From Planctomycetota bacterium (GTDB lineage: Bacteria > Planctomycetota > PLA2 > JAEUHO01), in NCBI GenBank assembly GCA_030066775.1, contig JASJAY010000072.1, forward strand, positions 1-44,895: DNA of 44,895 nt, in the 5' to 3' direction. This document shows positions 32,501 through 38,452 of the stretch, one piece after another; position 1 is the stretch's first letter; each line of letters opens with the position of its first letter. The notes below the pieces were generated by a model. The model ran no database searches. It saw only the letters and a program-made list of their open reading frames with translations, and was not told the origin of the DNA. The translations under genes and the position numbers were made by a program.

Positions 32501-32909
32501 CGAGGGCGTCAGCGTCTCCGACTTCACGCGCCGCGACGGCACGTTCGACCTGAGCCCCGTGTTCCGCGACACGACGACCGTCCGCGTCGGCGGGGAGGAC
32601 TGGCGCGCGCAGACCGAAGTGGCCCGCGGCGAGGGCGCGCGTCTGGAGATCGAGGCCACGCCCCAGGGCGCGGTGCACGCCAAGGTGCTCGACGCGAGCG
32701 GGCAGCCTGTCGCGGGCGCGACGATCGCGCTCGCCGATGCGCCCGACGGTCCCGCGACCACGTCAGGCCAAGACGGCGGCTTCAGCCTCTACAAGCTGCC
32801 GATCGGCCGGGTCGCGCTCGAGGTCACGCTGGGCGAGCGGACGACGCGCGTCACGGTGGACGTGAAGCACAAGCACCACAACGAGCCGGGCCCGATCGTG
32901 CTGAAGTAG
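29529..32909 (+). CDS. ECF sigma factor fused to membrane helix and repeated carboxypeptidase-regulatory-like domains
   Basis: 1126 residues from GTG 29529, one uninterrupted frame. Residues 1-180 are an ECF sigma factor: region 2 (FDARDLCQNVFVKALAKADQ, FRGWLLRIAVNEVRSHWRRR) and region 4 (HLKTPLVLYYYQSLSLAEVG, ILGLAKSTVQHRVEKAVARL). A hydrophobic linker and one membrane helix (about 217-238) follow. The remaining 880 residues hold about nine beta-sandwich units of the carboxypeptidase regulatory-like type, each with GxVxDxxGxPVAGAxV (for example GRVVDEAGTPVAGASVGV, GRVVDAAGKPVAGARISAEG). A sigma factor tethered to the membrane with a large external sensor is implied. Release probably needs proteolysis or conformational signalling. 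Confidence 0.9.
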   Translation: MRTDTQLLEAYVDRGDRSAFDALVARHYPHVHQVVLRLVHNEFDARDLCQNVFVKALAKADQVRDPERFRGWLLRIAVNEVRSHWRRRKPPAPVDELQLAFEEARGPEVASEASRREFELELEKALEHMPAHLKTPLVLYYYQSLSLAEVGEILGLAKSTVQHRVEKAVARLRRRFAKRNGAVLLPLLAAEFPTVASAQAATGVSALLAGGALIMKAKLAVGIAAVVLVAVLAYVGGVFGPAPDATDDPDVALLDGVGAEGGTLEGRGTADDASPTEETVPTDALPTPVIQTNGSGRIVGHVISASTGKGVPGVRIALVVPAANDVREDDAAPPPTFENVYWSDADGAFVCDRLPTGHGYELVFTHDAHAYAQQSAVAFRPSQQEVDLGAVVLMPALAIEGRVVDPDGAPIAGAAVTAGDPRGRPMPVGFDYKPGRLRGALAQTDAGGRFRLSNLAAGYHRLMVRKAGYATVALGEVHVAPGRAPLGITMHPAETLEIVVQDPDGRTVEGALVDVRLDESVRAGRQGFTRRFTWALERTDMGGRVTVTDLPRAREISVVLEVTHPAYAEFYETFGNQPASPYRITLQPVVEVEGHPVRVRIQGPDGEVVAGTDGYVQISGEGSTGYFERKAPIAASGATTVEGVPPGEHYVYVLAKGYRYSSQTVEVGAGPLDVDVTLSRGAVARGTVRDAVTGEPIEGAIVRQNEVNAVETNARGRFELFGLAGGHTQFGAMRVEAPGYLPKRPSVPFAKGETQVLMVVLLQPVSALRTVNGAVQDPGGRPVAGALLGIEMSGDQDYTVRARSGIDGRFAFQGLVPDHIPDPLRVRVLHPRFAPADIELARSTVDEPLAITLKPGRTVRGRVVDEAGTPVAGASVGVISTDRWWKIEGERIGGNSLDSWTYRILPYLAGSGATDADGRFALTHLPDDALQVLAFGRMTTWLVENGKTGAYVARGGADQDDVVIRVRRGWALRGRVVDAAGKPVAGARISAEGVSVSDFTRRDGTFDLSPVFRDTTTVRVGGEDWRAQTEVARGEGARLEIEATPQGAVHAKVLDASGQPVAGATIALADAPDGPATTSGQDGGFSLYKLPIGRVALEVTLGERTTRVTVDVKHKHHNEPGPIVLK

Positions 32910-32916
32910 CGCATTG

Positions 32917-32965
32917 GGTACCGGGTTCTTTCGTCTCACATCGTGAGTCGAAAGAACCCGGTACC
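32917..32965. repeat. 49-base near-perfect inverted repeat (hairpin)
   Basis: GGTACCGGGTTCTTTCG (32917-32933) and its exact complement (32949-32965) flank a second stem CTCAC/GTGAG with ATC loop. A single T-T mismatch separates the stems. It fills the gap between the converging stop codons at 32909 and 32974. It can serve as a two-way transcription stop, yet its length and perfection and the lack of a T tract are more like a REP-type palindromic element. Confidence 0.85.
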
Positions 32966-32973
32966 GATTGGCG

Positions 32974-33516
32974 TTACGCTTCGACGCCGCCGTCCCAGAG
33001 GCCGTCGGCGTGTCGCTTGGCCTGCTCGACGTAGCCGGCGGCGTGCTCGATGGCGCCGGCGCGGCGCTCTTCGGGATCGACCTGGCGCACGACCTTGCCG
33101 GGGCAGCCGACCACGAGGCTGTACGGCGGGATCTCGGCGTTCTCGAGGACGACGGCACCGGCGCCGATCACCGCCCCTTCGCCGACGCGCGAGCCACCGA
33201 GGATGATCGCGCCCATGCCGACGAGCACGTAGTCGCCGATCTCGACGCCGTGCACGATCGCCCCGTGGCCGATCGTCACGTCGGAGCCGATCGTGTTCGG
33301 CGCGCCCGGGTCCACGTGCACGACGGCGTTGTCCTGCACGTTCGTGCGCGCGCCGATCGTGATCTGCGCGTCGTCACCGCGCACCATCACGCCGAACCAG
33401 ATGTTGGCATCGGGGCCGAGCTTGACCTTGGCCGTGACGGTCGCGCTGTCCGCGACATAGGCGCGGCCGACCTGGAGCATGCGGGCGTTACGAAGCGGGC
33501 TGTTGTCGGACGTCAT
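32974..33516 (-). CDS. Gamma-class carbonic anhydrase-like protein
   Basis: 180 residues from ATG 33516, sharing one base with the stop of the CPBP gene (TGATG). Left-handed beta-helix hexapeptides run through residues 25-150, with the metal ligands His67, His84 and His89 (AVVHVDP, IGHGAIVHG) in the gamma-CA spacing. The C-terminal helix is VDPEERRAGAIEHAAGYVEQ. Length fits the short YrdA/PaaY-type members, whose activity is often low or unproven. It is the last gene of a five-gene reverse operon. Confidence 0.9.
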   Translation of the reverse strand: MTSDNSPLRNARMLQVGRAYVADSATVTAKVKLGPDANIWFGVMVRGDDAQITIGARTNVQDNAVVHVDPGAPNTIGSDVTIGHGAIVHGVEIGDYVLVGMGAIILGGSRVGEGAVIGAGAVVLENAEIPPYSLVVGCPGKVVRQVDPEERRAGAIEHAAGYVEQAKRHADGLWDGGVEA

Positions 33517-34541
33517 CAGCTGAACCGGGCGAGAAGCAACGGGACCAGGGAGAGGAAGTTGTTCGTGGCGTGGGCGATCACGATCGCGGCCAGGGAGTTC
33601 GTGCGCTCGTACACGTAGGTCAGCACCAAGGCGAGGGCGAACAGCCCGGGGGCCGCCGTCCAGCTGAGGTGGATGGCGGCGAAGACGATCGAGACGAGCA
33701 CCGCGCTGGAGATCGCCGCCTGGCGCGTGTCGCCGAGCCAGCGCTTGACCGCCGGGTACAGCAGACCGCGGAAGATCGCCTCCTCGGCGAAGGGTGCGAT
33801 CAGCACGCCGTAGAGCGCGATGGCGATCGGCAGCGAGTCGCTCGGGGAGGTGATCGTCTCCTGGACGAGCTCCTGCACGGGGGCGCTCTGGCCCATCTTC
33901 TCCATCACGATGATCGTGAGGAAGGTCAGGGGCACGACGAAGACCGTCGCGATGCAGAAGGCCGAGAGCCCGATCCCAAGCGCCTTGGGCCAGCGGGGCG
34001 TCGTATCGCCCGTCATCCGGTACCGGCGCAGCGTGACGATCATCGCGACCGGCAACGTGCTCACGCCCATCACGATGATCTGGGCCATCGTGTTCGCGGT
34101 GAACTCCTTGATGCCCATCGCCTGCGCCACGATCACCGAGATCAGGAACGGCAGCAGGAACGCGCCGCCCGCAGCGAGCAGCACGGACGTGGCGGGATCG
34201 AAGAGCAGCGGCGGCGGGGTCGGCTTGGGAGCCGGCAGGGCGCCGCCCTTGATCTTGTCGTAGCGCAGGTAGACCAGCACGAGCAGGATCAGGCCGATGA
34301 GCAGCGCGCCGTAGCGCGACACGAGCATGAACCAGAACGCGCCTTGCGAGCCCTCGAACAGGTCGTCGAGCTCGTCGAAGGACATCGGCTTGGCCGCGTC
34401 TTTCTTCGCCTCCTCTTCGCCGGCGCCCTTCTTCGCCTCCAGGCCGGGCTCTTCCTTCGGCTCGTCGGCGAACACGGGCTCGGCCACGAGCCCGAGGGCC
34501 ACGATGCCGAGCAGCGCGAGCAGGACGACCCGCGCGTTCAT
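33516..34541 (-). CDS. CPBP-family intramembrane metalloprotease
   Basis: 341 residues from ATG 34541, overlapping the thiG stop by 4 bases (ATGA). A signal-like N-terminus is followed by a Glu/Lys-rich exported segment (27-55) not typical of the family. Six to eight membrane helices follow. The three CPBP motifs are intact: EEAIFRG (Glu253, Glu254, Arg258), FAAIH (Phe287-His291) and HATNN (His324-Asn328). Relatives cleave CAAX proteins in eukaryotes and membrane substrates in bacteria; the substrate here is unknown. It is embedded in the thiamine-linked operon. Confidence 0.88.
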   Translation of the reverse strand: MNARVVLLALLGIVALGLVAEPVFADEPKEEPGLEAKKGAGEEEAKKDAAKPMSFDELDDLFEGSQGAFWFMLVSRYGALLIGLILLVLVYLRYDKIKGGALPAPKPTPPPLLFDPATSVLLAAGGAFLLPFLISVIVAQAMGIKEFTANTMAQIIVMGVSTLPVAMIVTLRRYRMTGDTTPRWPKALGIGLSAFCIATVFVVPLTFLTIIVMEKMGQSAPVQELVQETITSPSDSLPIAIALYGVLIAPFAEEAIFRGLLYPAVKRWLGDTRQAAISSAVLVSIVFAAIHLSWTAAPGLFALALVLTYVYERTNSLAAIVIAHATNNFLSLVPLLLARFS

Positions 34542-35344
34542 GCGTCGCGCTTCCCGGTGATCACGCCCTCGACGGGGCTCGACGGCGTCGGCCGGCCCTT
34601 GGGCATGCGGCCGGCGAGGAACGCCTCGCGCCCGGCGATGCAGCCGTGCTTCATGGCGCTGGCCATGAGGACCGGATCGTCGGCCTTGGCGACCCCCGTG
34701 TTGAGCAGCACGCCGTCGCAGCCGAGCTCCATCGCGATGGCCACGTCCGAGGCGGTGCCGACGCCGGCGTCCACGATCACGGGCACGCCGGCCTGGCCGA
34801 CGATGAGCTCGATGTTGATCGGATTGAGGATGCCGAGGCCCGTGCCGATGGCCGAGCCCAGGGGCATCACGGCGGCGGCGCCGGCCTCCTCGAGCTTGCG
34901 CGCCGTGACGGGGTCGTCGTTGGTGTAGACGAGGACGGTGAAGCCCTCGCTCACGAGCACCTTGAGCGCCGCGAGCGTCTGCTCGACGTCGGGCAAGAGC
35001 GACTTGGGGTCGGCCAGCACCTCGAGCTTCACCAGGTCGGCGATCTCGAGCTCGCGGGCGAGCCGCAGCGTCCGCACGGCGTCGTCCGCGGTGAAGCAGC
35101 CGGCCGTGTTCGGCAGGAGCGTCCAGCGGTCGCCGAGCGCGTCGAGGAGGTTCGGGCCCTCCTCGCGGGCGAGGTCGACGCGACGCAGCGCCACGGTCAC
35201 GACCTCCGTACCGGAGGCCTCGAGCGCCGCGATCGTCTCCTCGTTGGACTTGTACTTGCCCGTGCCGAGGAACAGCCGGCTCGTGAACGTGTGGCCCCCG
35301 ACGACCAGCAGGTCATCGGCTCGGGCGGACGAATCCGTAGTCAC
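34538..35344 (-). CDS. thiG: Thiazole synthase ThiG
   Basis: GTG 35344 is chosen because GGAGG (within the end of thiS) lies 6 bases upstream; 268 residues is the standard length. The TIM-barrel thiazole synthase has [20 protein letters not shown] at the N-terminus, the Schiff-base Lys106 in [48 protein letters not shown] and NPINIELI. It makes the thiazole phosphate of thiamine from DXP, dehydroglycine and ThiS thiocarboxylate. ThiS is the next gene upstream. ThiF, ThiO/ThiH and ThiE are not in the window. Confidence 0.97.
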   Translation of the reverse strand: MTTDSSARADDLLVVGGHTFTSRLFLGTGKYKSNEETIAALEASGTEVVTVALRRVDLAREEGPNLLDALGDRWTLLPNTAGCFTADDAVRTLRLARELEIADLVKLEVLADPKSLLPDVEQTLAALKVLVSEGFTVLVYTNDDPVTARKLEEAGAAAVMPLGSAIGTGLGILNPINIELIVGQAGVPVIVDAGVGTASDVAIAMELGCDGVLLNTGVAKADDPVLMASAMKHGCIAGREAFLAGRMPKGRPTPSSPVEGVITGKRDA

Positions 35345-35346
35345 GT

Positions 35347-35568
35347 CTAGCCTCCTCCGACGAAGGTCACCACCTCGACCCGGTCCCCCGCCGCGAGCGC
35401 GTGCGTCGCGTGCTCCGCCTTCGGCACGACCGCGCCGTTGACCTCGACCGCGACGCGCCGACCGCCCAGCTCGAGCGAGGCGATGAGGGCCGCGATGGTC
35501 GGGGGCCCGTCGGGCGCAGGCACTGCGTGGGTGTTGCCGTTCAGGTGGATTTCGACGGTCGTCGTCAT
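35347..35568 (-). CDS. thiS: Sulfur carrier ThiS
   Basis: 73 residues from ATG 35568. The ubiquitin-like fold ends in the required C-terminal GG (VVTFVGGG), and [20 protein letters not shown] matches ThiS. The C-terminal glycine is adenylated and converted to thiocarboxylate to give sulfur to ThiG. The stop lies 2 bases before the thiG start. It follows the HPS-RraA gene by 18 bases. Confidence 0.95.
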   Translation of the reverse strand: MTTTVEIHLNGNTHAVPAPDGPPTIAALIASLELGGRRVAVEVNGAVVPKAEHATHALAAGDRVEVVTFVGGG

Positions 35569-35586
35569 CGCCGTCGTTGTACGCCG

Positions 35587-36906
35587 CTACGGGCGTTCCG
35601 CATCGCCGGAGACGACCTGTTTTTCCCACTTATAGAGATCCGCGACCTGCGCCAGCGTCTGCTCTTGGCGCGTGATCTCGGCGCGGATCCGGTTCTCCGC
35701 CTCGAGGCAGTACATGGCCCGGTTCGCGATCTCCACGGCCTTCGCCTGCGGCACGACCATGACGCCGTCGTCGTCGGCGACGATCCAGTCGCCGGGGTGG
35801 CACGCGATGCCGTCGACGCGCAGGGCGACGTTGATCTCGCCAAAGCCCTTCGGCTCGCCCGCGTGGGAGCAGACGGCCTGCGCGAACACGGGGAAGTCCA
35901 TCTCCTGGATGTCGGCGGTGTCGCGGATGGCGCCGAGCACGACGACGCCCGCGAGCTCGCGGTTCCTCGCCGAGTTCGTCGCCAGCTCGCCCCAGACCGC
36001 GGGCGGCACGCCCCCGCTGTCGATCACCAGCACGTCGCCCGGGCGGCACTCGTCGATGGCCTCGACGGGCTTCGCCCAGTCGCCGGGCATCGTGCGGACC
36101 GTGACGGCGCGCCCAACGGCCCGGATGCCCGGTGCGGTCACGAGGAGGCCCGACCAGCAGGGCGCGCGGTGCATCGCGTCGCTCACGTTGGGCGTGCTGA
36201 CCTCGGAGAAGATGCGGCGGATGTCGGCCTCGCTGGTGCCGCGCTCGGCGACCTCGCTCTTGCCGGCGACGCCCGTCTCCATAGCGGTCAGGAGCTCGCG
36301 CGTGGCCGCTTCGGCGTCCTGGGCCTTCGTGATCGCGCCCCCCACGATGACGACGTCGGCGCCTGCCGCGACCACCTCAGGTGCGGTCCGCGCCGTGATG
36401 CCGCCGGCCACCGTCACGGGGATCGACACGGCGGCGCGCACGGCGCGCAGCGTGTCGAGCGGGTTCTTGCCGCGCACCTGGTCGTCGATCGGGCAGTGCA
36501 CGTTGACCGCGTAGGCCCCGACCGACGCGGCGAACTGTGCCCGCGCCACGGGGTCCTCGCAGCCCAAGAGGTCCACGAGCACGCGGATCCCGTAGTTGCG
36601 ACCCGCCTCCACGCATTCCTCGATCGTGGAGTCGGAGGCGACGCCGAGCACGGTCGCGATCGACGCGCCGGCCTTGGCCGCCGTCTCGAGCTCGATGCGC
36701 CCGGCGTCCATCGTCTTGGCGTCGCAGACGATCTCGTGCTTGGGGAACTTCGCGCGCAACGCGCGCACGGCGTCCAGCCCCTCGGCCTTCAGCAAGGGGG
36801 TGCCGATCTCGAGCACGTGCACGCCCCCCGCGACGGCTTCTTCGGCCGCCTTGAGGGCGCGATGCATGTCGATGAAGTCGAGAGCCAGCTGGAGGCGCGC
36901 AGTCAT
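35587..36906 (-). CDS. Fused hexulose-6-phosphate synthase / RraA-like protein
   Basis: ATG 36906 gives 439 residues; GTG 36912 two codons upstream is an alternative and no ribosome site is clear. Residues 1-210 are a 3-hexulose-6-phosphate synthase of the OMP decarboxylase superfamily: LALDF, DAKTMD (Asp62, Lys64, Asp67), [24 protein letters not shown]. Residues 225-420 are an RraA/HMG-aldolase-like domain: [42 protein letters not shown] fixes formaldehyde onto ribulose 5-phosphate. The partner usually fused or linked is PHI isomerase, but here it is RraA-like, a fusion reported in archaea and some bacteria. It heads the thiS-thiG operon. Confidence 0.92.
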   Translation of the reverse strand: MTARLQLALDFIDMHRALKAAEEAVAGGVHVLEIGTPLLKAEGLDAVRALRAKFPKHEIVCDAKTMDAGRIELETAAKAGASIATVLGVASDSTIEECVEAGRNYGIRVLVDLLGCEDPVARAQFAASVGAYAVNVHCPIDDQVRGKNPLDTLRAVRAAVSIPVTVAGGITARTAPEVVAAGADVVIVGGAITKAQDAEAATRELLTAMETGVAGKSEVAERGTSEADIRRIFSEVSTPNVSDAMHRAPCWSGLLVTAPGIRAVGRAVTVRTMPGDWAKPVEAIDECRPGDVLVIDSGGVPPAVWGELATNSARNRELAGVVVLGAIRDTADIQEMDFPVFAQAVCSHAGEPKGFGEINVALRVDGIACHPGDWIVADDDGVMVVPQAKAVEIANRAMYCLEAENRIRAEITRQEQTLAQVADLYKWEKQVVSGDAERP

Positions 36907-37001
36907 GCGCACAACGCTACGTCGGGAGCGCCCGCGGCGATACCCATGCCGCGACCGTGGCCCCCTCCGGGGTGCGGAGCCTCACGCGCCCGAATGCCCT
37001 T

Positions 37002-37027
37002 CCAAACGCCTGAATTCAGGGGTTTGG
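37002..37027. promoter_or_regulatory. 26-bp palindrome upstream of nusA promoter (operator candidate)
   Basis: The two 13-base arms (CCAAACGCCTGAA and TTCAGGGGTTTGG) are complementary except for one G-G mismatch. The palindrome ends 14 bases before the -35 box at 37042 and lies 95 bases from the divergent HPS-RraA start, so it could control both. The 12-base half AAACGCCTGAAT occurs again at 37152-37163, between the terminator and the nusA start. Confidence 0.7.
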
Positions 37028-37041
37028 GGGCCGTCCCTTCG

Positions 37042-37070
37042 TTGACACCTCTGGGGGGTGGAAACAGAAT
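37042..37070 (+). promoter_or_regulatory. Sigma-70-type promoter of nusA operon
   Basis: Perfect TTGACA (37042-37047), 17-base spacer, CAGAAT (37065-37070). Transcription would start near 37077, leaving a leader of about 105 bases before nusA. It matches the form of the promoter at 13651-13679. Confidence 0.7.
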
Positions 37071-37095
37071 GCGCACCACAGCTCCGAGTTGCACT

Positions 37096-37124
37096 CGAGG
37101 CGGGCCCCCGGCCCGCCTCGTTTT
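37096..37124 (+). terminator. Intrinsic terminator in nusA leader (attenuator candidate)
   Basis: CGAGGCGGGCC and GGCCCGCCTCG form an 11-bp perfect stem with a CCC loop, followed by TTTT (37121-37124). It lies between the promoter and the nusA start at 37182, with no other forward gene upstream to end. It would therefore attenuate the nusA-infB-rbfA message. Confidence 0.75.
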
Positions 37125-37151
37125 GTGTCGGCCCGGGGCGCCACATCCCTG

Positions 37152-37163
37152 AAACGCCTGAAT
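37152..37163 (+). repeat. Second copy of the operator half-site
   Basis: AAACGCCTGAAT is identical to 37004-37015 of the palindrome. It lies after the attenuator hairpin and 18 bases before ATG 37182, just ahead of the GGAG ribosome site. It could bind the same protein on DNA or act in RNA. Confidence 0.6.
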
Positions 37164-37181
37164 CACGACCGGAGCAACCAC

Positions 37182-38345
37182 ATGGATCCCGCTGACATCC
37201 TCCGCTTTGCGGACGTCGTCCACCGCGACCGTGGCATCGAGAAGGAGATCGTCTTCTCGGCCATCGAGCAGGGCATCCTGACCGCCGCGCGCAAGCGCTT
37301 CGGCGAGGACAACGTGATCGAGGTGCGCCTCGATCGCCGCACCGGTCACATCGCCTGCCTGGTCAACGGCTCGGAGCGCAAGTTCGACTTCGGCCGCATC
37401 GCCGCGCAGACCGCGCGCCAGGTGATGAACCAGCGCATCCGCGAGGCCGAGCGGGACAAGCACCTCGACGAGTTCAACCGCCGCCTCAACTCGATCGTGA
37501 CCGGCGCCATCCAGCGCATCGAGTCCGGCAACCTGATCGTGAACCTGGGCCGGGTCGAGGGCATCGTCCCCCGCTCGGAGCAGATCCGCGGCGAGACCTT
37601 CAAGGTCGGCGACCGCCTGCGCGCGTTCCTCTTCGAGGTGCGCCCCCAGGGCCAGCGCGTGCGCATCGTGCTCTCGCGCAGCCGCCCCGAGTTCGTGGCC
37701 AAGCTCTTCGAGCTCGAGGTGCCGGAGATCAGCGACGGCGTGATCATCATCCGCCGCATCGAGCGCGAGGCCGGCTACAAGACCAAGCTCATGGTCGAGT
37801 CGCTCGACATGAAGGTCGATCCGATCGGCGCCTGCGTCGGCGTGCGCGGCAGCCGCATCCGCAACATCATCGACGAGCTGAACGGCGAGAAGGTCGACAT
37901 CCTGCCCCACGAGGAGCAGGCCGAGATGCAGATCGCCCAGGCGCTCAAGCCCGCGCAGATCAACGAGATCACCCTCAACTGGGACACCCGCGTCGCGGAT
38001 GTGAAGGTCGACGAGGACCAGCTCTCGCTGGCGATCGGCCGGCGCGGCGCCAACGTGCGCCTCGCCTCGCGCCTCACGGACTGGGAGATCAACATCTCCG
38101 GCGAGCCCGTGCCCGGCACGGAGACCGCCGAGGCGGCCGAGGCCGCAGCGGACACCGCGGAGGCGACCGAGGGCGGTGCCGAGGCCCCTGCCGGCGACGC
38201 CCCCGCGGCGGACGCGGCGCCGGATGCGGCGCCGGAAGCGCCTCCCGCCGCCGAGGCCGCGCCCGAGCCGCCCGCCGACCTCCCGGACGCCCCCGCCGAG
38301 CCGGATGCGTCCCCCGATGAGCCCACCGAGCGAGGGCTCGGCTAA
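37182..38345 (+). CDS. nusA: Transcription termination/antitermination protein NusA
   Basis: ATG 37182 has GGAG 8 bases upstream and gives 387 residues. The order is N-terminal RNAP-binding domain (about 1-130, RDRGIEKEIVFSAIEQGIL), S1 domain (133-200, VEGIVPRSEQI), KH1 and KH2 (about 230-345: VDPIGACVGVRGSRIRNI, SLAIGRRGANVRLASRLT). A short Ala/Pro/Glu-rich tail of about 50 residues replaces the acidic repeats found in E. coli. NusA slows RNA polymerase and helps termination and antitermination. It is the first gene of nusA-infB-rbfA, lacks the usual rimP and ylxR neighbours, and may control its own leader. Confidence 0.95.
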   Translation: MDPADILRFADVVHRDRGIEKEIVFSAIEQGILTAARKRFGEDNVIEVRLDRRTGHIACLVNGSERKFDFGRIAAQTARQVMNQRIREAERDKHLDEFNRRLNSIVTGAIQRIESGNLIVNLGRVEGIVPRSEQIRGETFKVGDRLRAFLFEVRPQGQRVRIVLSRSRPEFVAKLFELEVPEISDGVIIIRRIEREAGYKTKLMVESLDMKVDPIGACVGVRGSRIRNIIDELNGEKVDILPHEEQAEMQIAQALKPAQINEITLNWDTRVADVKVDEDQLSLAIGRRGANVRLASRLTDWEINISGEPVPGTETAEAAEAAADTAEATEGGAEAPAGDAPAADAAPDAAPEAPPAAEAAPEPPADLPDAPAEPDASPDEPTERGLG

Positions 38346-38419
38346 CCATTTCTTCGCACCGCGGGGGGTGCCGCAGGACCGGGACACGCTCCCGGCGATT
38401 CGGTACCATCCACGGTTCC

Positions 38420-38452
38420 AGACGATTTCCCCCACGAGAGACGATTTCCCCC
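38420..38452 (+). repeat. Tandem 14-base direct repeat before infB
   Basis: AGACGATTTCCCCC occurs at 38420-38433 and 38439-38452, the second copy ending directly before the TTG start of infB. No strong ribosome site is visible otherwise, so the repeat may affect translation initiation or coupling to nusA. Confidence 0.65.
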
